From positions 21,461 to 85,460 of the forward strand of contig JBNKNO010000010.1 in NCBI GenBank assembly GCA_050293885.1: a DNA stretch of 64,000 nt, read 5' to 3'. The notes under the pieces are model-generated. The model had not been told where the DNA came from. It did no database searches and worked only from the letters and a program-made list of their open reading frames with translations. Shown in pieces: positions 60,759 through 64,000 of this stretch; positions within the stretch are counted from its first letter, which is position 1; each line of letters begins with the position of its first letter. Both the position numbers and the translations under genes were made by a program. The DNA comes from Nitrogeniibacter sp050293885 (lineage in GTDB: Bacteria; Pseudomonadota; Gammaproteobacteria; Burkholderiales; Rhodocyclaceae).

Positions 60759-61246
60759 TTGATTCGCTTCAGTGCCGGCCGGGAAATGAGTTGCTCGCGC
60801 AACTGGCGCCGCGCCCGCGACAGGCGGGACATCACGGTTCCGATGGGCAGATTCAGCACCTGGGCAATCTCCTCATAACGCAGGTCTTCCAAGCCGACCA
60901 GCAGCAAGATCTCGCGATGATCGGTACTCAAGGTCTGCAGGGCGCGATCGAGGTCGCGAAGCTGCAAACTATCCTGTGTGGCATCGCGTACCGGCAGGGG
61001 TTCCGTGTCCACATCGGCGCTGGCACGAATCGGGTCGTTGCGCCGCACCTGATTGACGAACACGTTGTGCATCAGTGTCAGCAGCCAGGCGCGCAGGCTG
61101 CCGCCCTGCCACTGCGCCTGTTTGCGCAGCGCGCGCTCCACCGCATCCTGCACCAGGTCGTCGGCACGGGCAGCGTCGCCCGCCAGCGCACGTGCGTAGC
61201 GTCGCAGTCTCGGCAGCTCGGCAATCAGGTCTCGGTCGTCGATCAT
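60755..61246 (-). CDS. ECF-type RNA polymerase sigma factor
   Basis: A 163-residue sigma factor with region 2 (about 5-70: DLVQDAVERALRK, SLRAWLLTLMHNVFVN) and region 4 (about 103-155: LSTDHREILLLVGLEDLRYEEIAQVLNLPIGTVMSRLSRAR). The ATG at 61246 has GGAAG upstream; the frame extends 34 codons earlier without homology-like content. It is co-transcribed with its anti-sigma gene, and msrPQ follows 95 nt beyond that. A conserved two-box element upstream of msrP and bufA may be its target. Confidence 0.93.
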   Translation of the reverse strand: MIDDRDLIAELPRLRRYARALAGDAARADDLVQDAVERALRKQAQWQGGSLRAWLLTLMHNVFVNQVRRNDPIRASADVDTEPLPVRDATQDSLQLRDLDRALQTLSTDHREILLLVGLEDLRYEEIAQVLNLPIGTVMSRLSRARRQLREQLISRPALKRIK

Positions 61247-61447
61247 CGACGCTTCCAGTCGATCAAGGTCATGTCGGTCCGCCGGTGGTGCGGCGCATTG
61301 CAGTTCTCTTGCCCGGTGAACATGGCTTGCGCCCAGTTTATTCCACATCCCGCCATTGTTTTGCGCTATCGACCCGAAAGCGACAAGCGATATTGGATTG
61401 GGCTAAACTTGAAGGCTTGTTTTTGCACAACTTTTTCAGGAAACCCG

Positions 61448-62527
61448 ATGCCTGCTTCGCTGAACAATGCCATTGACGATGTCCGTATCAAGGAAATCAA
61501 GGAACTGGCGCCCCCGGCCCACGTCCTGCGTGAATTTCCGGCCACCGAAAAGGCCGCGGTCACCGCCTATGAAACGCGTCAGGCGTTGCATCGCATTCTC
61601 CACGGCAGCGACGATCGCCTGCTGGTCATCATCGGCCCCTGTTCCATCCACGACTCCGACGCAGCGATGGAATACGCCCGTCTGCTCAAGGAAGAAGCCG
61701 ACCGCCTCAAGGACGACCTCGTCATCGTCATGCGCGTCTACTTCGAAAAGCCCCGCACCACCGTCGGCTGGAAGGGGCTGATCAACGACCCGTATCTCGA
61801 CAACAGCTTCAAGATCAACGAAGGCCTGCGTCTGGCCCGCAAGCTGCTGTGGGAGATCAACGAAATTGGTCTGCCCGCCGGCACCGAATTCCTCGACATG
61901 ATCACCCCGCAATACATTGCCGACCTCATCAGCTGGGGCGCCATCGGCGCGCGCACCACCGAAAGCCAGGTGCATCGCGAACTGGCCTCCGGCCTGTCGT
62001 GCCCGGTCGGCTTCAAGAACGGCACCGACGGCAACATCAAGATCGCCGTCGACGCCATCAAATCGGCGCAGGCGCCGCACCACTTCCTGTCGGTCACCAA
62101 GGCCGGGCACTCCGCCATCGTGTCGACCGCCGGCAACGAGGACTGCCACGTCATCCTGCGCGGCGGCAAAAGCACCAACTTCGACGCCGCCAGCGTCGAC
62201 GCCGCCTGTCAGGAACTGGCCGCCAACTCCGTGCCCGCCCGCGTCATGATCGACTTCTCCCACGCCAACAGCCGCAAGCAACACCAGTTGCAGATCGAAG
62301 TGGCCGAGGACGTCGCCGCGCAGATGAGCGCCGGCGACGACCGCATCATCGGCGTCATGATCGAATCGCACCTCAAGGAAGGCCGGCAAGACCTCAAACC
62401 CGGCTGCGAGCTCGAATACGGCAAAAGCATCACCGACGCCTGCATCGGCTGGGACGACAGCGTCAAAGTGCTGGAGACGCTGGCCGAAGCGGTGCGCAAC
62501 CGGCGGGTGCAGAAAGCCAGCGCTTGA
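61448..62527 (+). CDS. aroG: 3-deoxy-7-phosphoheptulonate synthase (DAHP synthase, AroG type)
   Basis: Condenses PEP and erythrose-4-phosphate, the first step of the shikimate pathway. A 359-residue class I-alpha enzyme. Marks: LLVIIGPCSIHD near residue 58, RVYFEKPRTTVGWKG near 98, the KNGTDGN site, and the metal-binding His and Glu in DFSHANS and MIESHLKEG. AGGAAA precedes the ATG, and a terminator follows. Which aromatic amino acid inhibits it cannot be read with certainty. Confidence 0.97.
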   Translation: MPASLNNAIDDVRIKEIKELAPPAHVLREFPATEKAAVTAYETRQALHRILHGSDDRLLVIIGPCSIHDSDAAMEYARLLKEEADRLKDDLVIVMRVYFEKPRTTVGWKGLINDPYLDNSFKINEGLRLARKLLWEINEIGLPAGTEFLDMITPQYIADLISWGAIGARTTESQVHRELASGLSCPVGFKNGTDGNIKIAVDAIKSAQAPHHFLSVTKAGHSAIVSTAGNEDCHVILRGGKSTNFDAASVDAACQELAANSVPARVMIDFSHANSRKQHQLQIEVAEDVAAQMSAGDDRIIGVMIESHLKEGRQDLKPGCELEYGKSITDACIGWDDSVKVLETLAEAVRNRRVQKASA

Positions 62528-62549
62528 TTGGATTGGCGCCGACAAGAGA

Positions 62550-62574
62550 AAGCCCGCGCGCTGCGGGCTTTTTT
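62550..62574 (+). terminator. Terminator of aroG
   Basis: An 8-bp stem AAGCCCGC / GCGGGCTT with GCGCT loop, then T-run. Confidence 0.9.
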
Positions 62575-62683
62575 GCGTTTTGACGGACGTGGAGGCGATG
62601 CCCGCATGCGCCCTGGACGAGCGAGCGCGTGGCCGCTTTCGCCCGCGCACGCCCCCCGCGACTTGCGGCACACTACCGCCACC

Positions 62684-63751
62684 ATGACCCGCAAGATCAT
62701 CCACTGCGACTGCGATTGCTTCTACGCCGCCATCGAAATGCGCGACAACCCGGCCTGGGTCGGCGTGCCGTTGGCGGTGGGCGGGCGGCCCAACTCGCGT
62801 GGCGTGGTGGCCACCTGCAATTACGAGGCGCGGGCCTTCGGCGTGCGCTCAGCCATGCCGGCGGGCCGGGCGCTGCGCCTGTGCCCCGAGCTCATTCTGG
62901 TGCCGCCTGACTTCGAACGCTACCGCGCCGCCTCGCGCCAGATCCTCGCCATCTACCGCGACTACACCGACAAGGTCGAACCGCTCTCGCTTGACGAAGC
63001 CTATCTGGACGTGACCGGCGTCGACCGCTGCCAGGGCAGCGCCACGCTCATGGCGCAGGAGATCCGCGCCCGCATCCACGCCGAGGTCGGCATCACCGCC
63101 TCGGCCGGCATTGCCCCCAACAAATTCCTCGCCAAGATCGCCAGCGACTGGCGCAAACCCAACGGCCAGTTCGTGATCCGGCCCGAGGAAGTGGACGCCT
63201 TCGTACTCGAGCTGCCGGTAAGCAAGCTCTTCGGCGTCGGCAAGGTCACCGCCGCCAAGCTCGAACAGCTCGGCGTCATCACCTGCGGCGACCTGCGCGC
63301 CTGGTCCCTGGCCGACCTCATCGCCCGCTTCGGCAAATTCGGCCGCAGCCTCTACCGCCTCTGCCGCGGCCAGGACGACCGCCCCGTCGCCCCCGACCGA
63401 CCACGCAAATCCCTCTCGGTGGAAACCACCTACGCCACCGACCTGCCCGACCTCACCGCCTGCGAAGCCGCGCTGCAACCGGTGATGGAAGACTTCAACC
63501 GCCGCTTCGCCCGCCTCGACCCCATCCCGCCGGTGCACAAGGCCTTCGTCAAGATCAAGTTCAACGACTTCACCCAGACCACCGCCGAATGCGTGGCCGA
63601 GGGGCCAAGCGAAGCGCGCTGGCTGGAACTGCTGCGCACCGGCTTTGCGCGCAAGGGGCGGCCGGTGCGGCTGTTGGGGGTGGGGGTGCGGTTTGTGGAG
63701 GTCGGGGAGGAACTTGGGGAGGCGCAGGCGGATTTGTTTGGGGCGGGGTGA
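62684..63751 (+). CDS. dinB: DNA polymerase IV (DinB)
   Basis: A 355-residue Y-family translesion polymerase. The palm acidic residues lie in HCDCDCFYAAIE (Asp near 9) and LSLDEAYLDV near residue 104; NYEARAFGVRSAM and SAGIAPNKFLAKIAS are family patches. It ends QADLFGAG, near to but not the exact beta-clamp motif (QADLF fits QxxLF). The ATG at 62684 is chosen because the earlier open frame includes the aroG terminator. Confidence 0.95.
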   Translation: MTRKIIHCDCDCFYAAIEMRDNPAWVGVPLAVGGRPNSRGVVATCNYEARAFGVRSAMPAGRALRLCPELILVPPDFERYRAASRQILAIYRDYTDKVEPLSLDEAYLDVTGVDRCQGSATLMAQEIRARIHAEVGITASAGIAPNKFLAKIASDWRKPNGQFVIRPEEVDAFVLELPVSKLFGVGKVTAAKLEQLGVITCGDLRAWSLADLIARFGKFGRSLYRLCRGQDDRPVAPDRPRKSLSVETTYATDLPDLTACEAALQPVMEDFNRRFARLDPIPPVHKAFVKIKFNDFTQTTAECVAEGPSEARWLELLRTGFARKGRPVRLLGVGVRFVEVGEELGEAQADLFGAG

Positions 63752-63764
63752 GGCAGGCCGTTGT

Positions 63765-63795
63765 GTAGGGCGCAATAACCAAAGGGCATTGCGCC
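63765..63795. repeat. REP element next to a REP-associated transposase
   Basis: A GTAG tetranucleotide followed by an 8-bp inverted repeat GGCGCAAT / ATTGCGCC with an 11-nt centre. This layout (GTAG head plus hairpin) is the kind recognised by RAYT transposases, one of which is encoded next to it. Confidence 0.7.
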
Positions 63796-63800
63796 GCATG

Positions 63801-64000
63801 TCATTCGCCGCCGCCCACTTGATCGACGGCGGCACTTCCCGCCCAGTCCGGTGCATAAGCCCCAGCCGCCACCCACCGATGAAACGTCGAGTGCGGCCAG
63901 TCTGCGACGCGTGCCACGTGGCTATGCTTGACCGGGTTGAAGTGCAGGTAGTCCATGTGCGCCCGGAAATCGTCTTCGTCGCGGATCAGGTGTTCCCAAT
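63801..64000 (-). CDS. REP-associated tyrosine transposase (RAYT), C-terminal part; 5' end outside window
   Basis: The minus-strand frame from the window edge to the stop at 63801 reads WEHLIRDEDDFRAHMDYLHF, then NPVKH and ADWPHSTFHRWV. This is the C-terminal portion of Y1_Tnp/RAYT proteins, single-strand transposases that act on REP hairpins. The catalytic HUH motif and Tyr are mostly beyond the edge. A REP element lies 5 nt after the stop. The gene is probably domesticated rather than a full IS. Confidence 0.85.
   Translation of the reverse strand, partial: WEHLIRDEDDFRAHMDYLHFNPVKHSHVARVADWPHSTFHRWVAAGAYAPDWAGSAAVDQVGGGE

Overview
The window is GC-rich chromosomal DNA of a flagellated betaproteobacterium. 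The best fit is Rhodocyclales/Zoogloeaceae (Thauera/Azoarcus-like). This is inferred from the gene mix: nadE-glnB, pmbA | yjgA-mog, msrPQ beside an ECF sigma/anti-sigma pair, a PEP-CTERM exoprotein, a DUF2282/DUF692 copper-peptide operon and a FleSR-type flagellar cascade. No species call is possible from sequence reading alone.

Layout. 1-4 kb: 3' end of a copper-exporting P-type ATPase, its chaperone CopZ, and a membrane GGDEF/EAL protein. 4-7 kb: soluble (ppa) and proton-pumping (hppA) pyrophosphatases facing each other across one terminator. 7-21 kb: housekeeping genes (COG3146 protein, nadE, glnB, an unusual Smr nuclease, trxB, a CRP-like regulator, ftsK-lolA-rarA, serS, mltF). 21-28 kb: an AhpD-like protein, tRNA-Ser(CGA), a degenerate histidine kinase, a DUF2007 protein, an MFS carrier and a PAS-GGDEF-EAL protein. 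28-30.3 kb: fliOPQR, with an assembly gap and duplication inside fliR. 30.4-41.3 kb: an 11 kb block of non-flagellar genes between fliO and fliN, holding a bufferin-type RiPP operon (bufA-bufB-bufC-doxX), DUF1415, MscS, TPR, fetAB with an ArsR regulator, DUF190, a PhoX-like PEP-CTERM protein and a 37-residue small protein. 41.4-53.6 kb: fliFGHIJKLMN on the minus strand, and fleSR plus fliE diverging from fliF. 53.8-64 kb: a YhcB/ZapG-like protein, a lone TRAP binding protein, pmbA, yjgA, mog, msrPQ, anti-sigma and ECF sigma, aroG, dinB, and a REP element beside a REP-associated transposase cut by the window edge.

How the parts work together. FleR (sigma-54 activator) probably drives fliE from a full-consensus -24/-12 promoter and the rest of the flagellar basal body/export genes. 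The ECF sigma factor encoded next to msrPQ may control two distant loci. The same two-box element (CGGA-N-TGTAAG, 18 nt, GTCT) lies upstream of msrP and upstream of the copper-peptide operon, which would join methionine-sulfoxide repair and copper buffering in one envelope-stress response.

Most notable items: this shared ECF-type element, a Smr protein with three copies of its putative ribosome-binding segment, a histidine kinase whose phospho-acceptor His is Asp, the fliR assembly duplication, and a 37-aa acidic protein with its own terminator.
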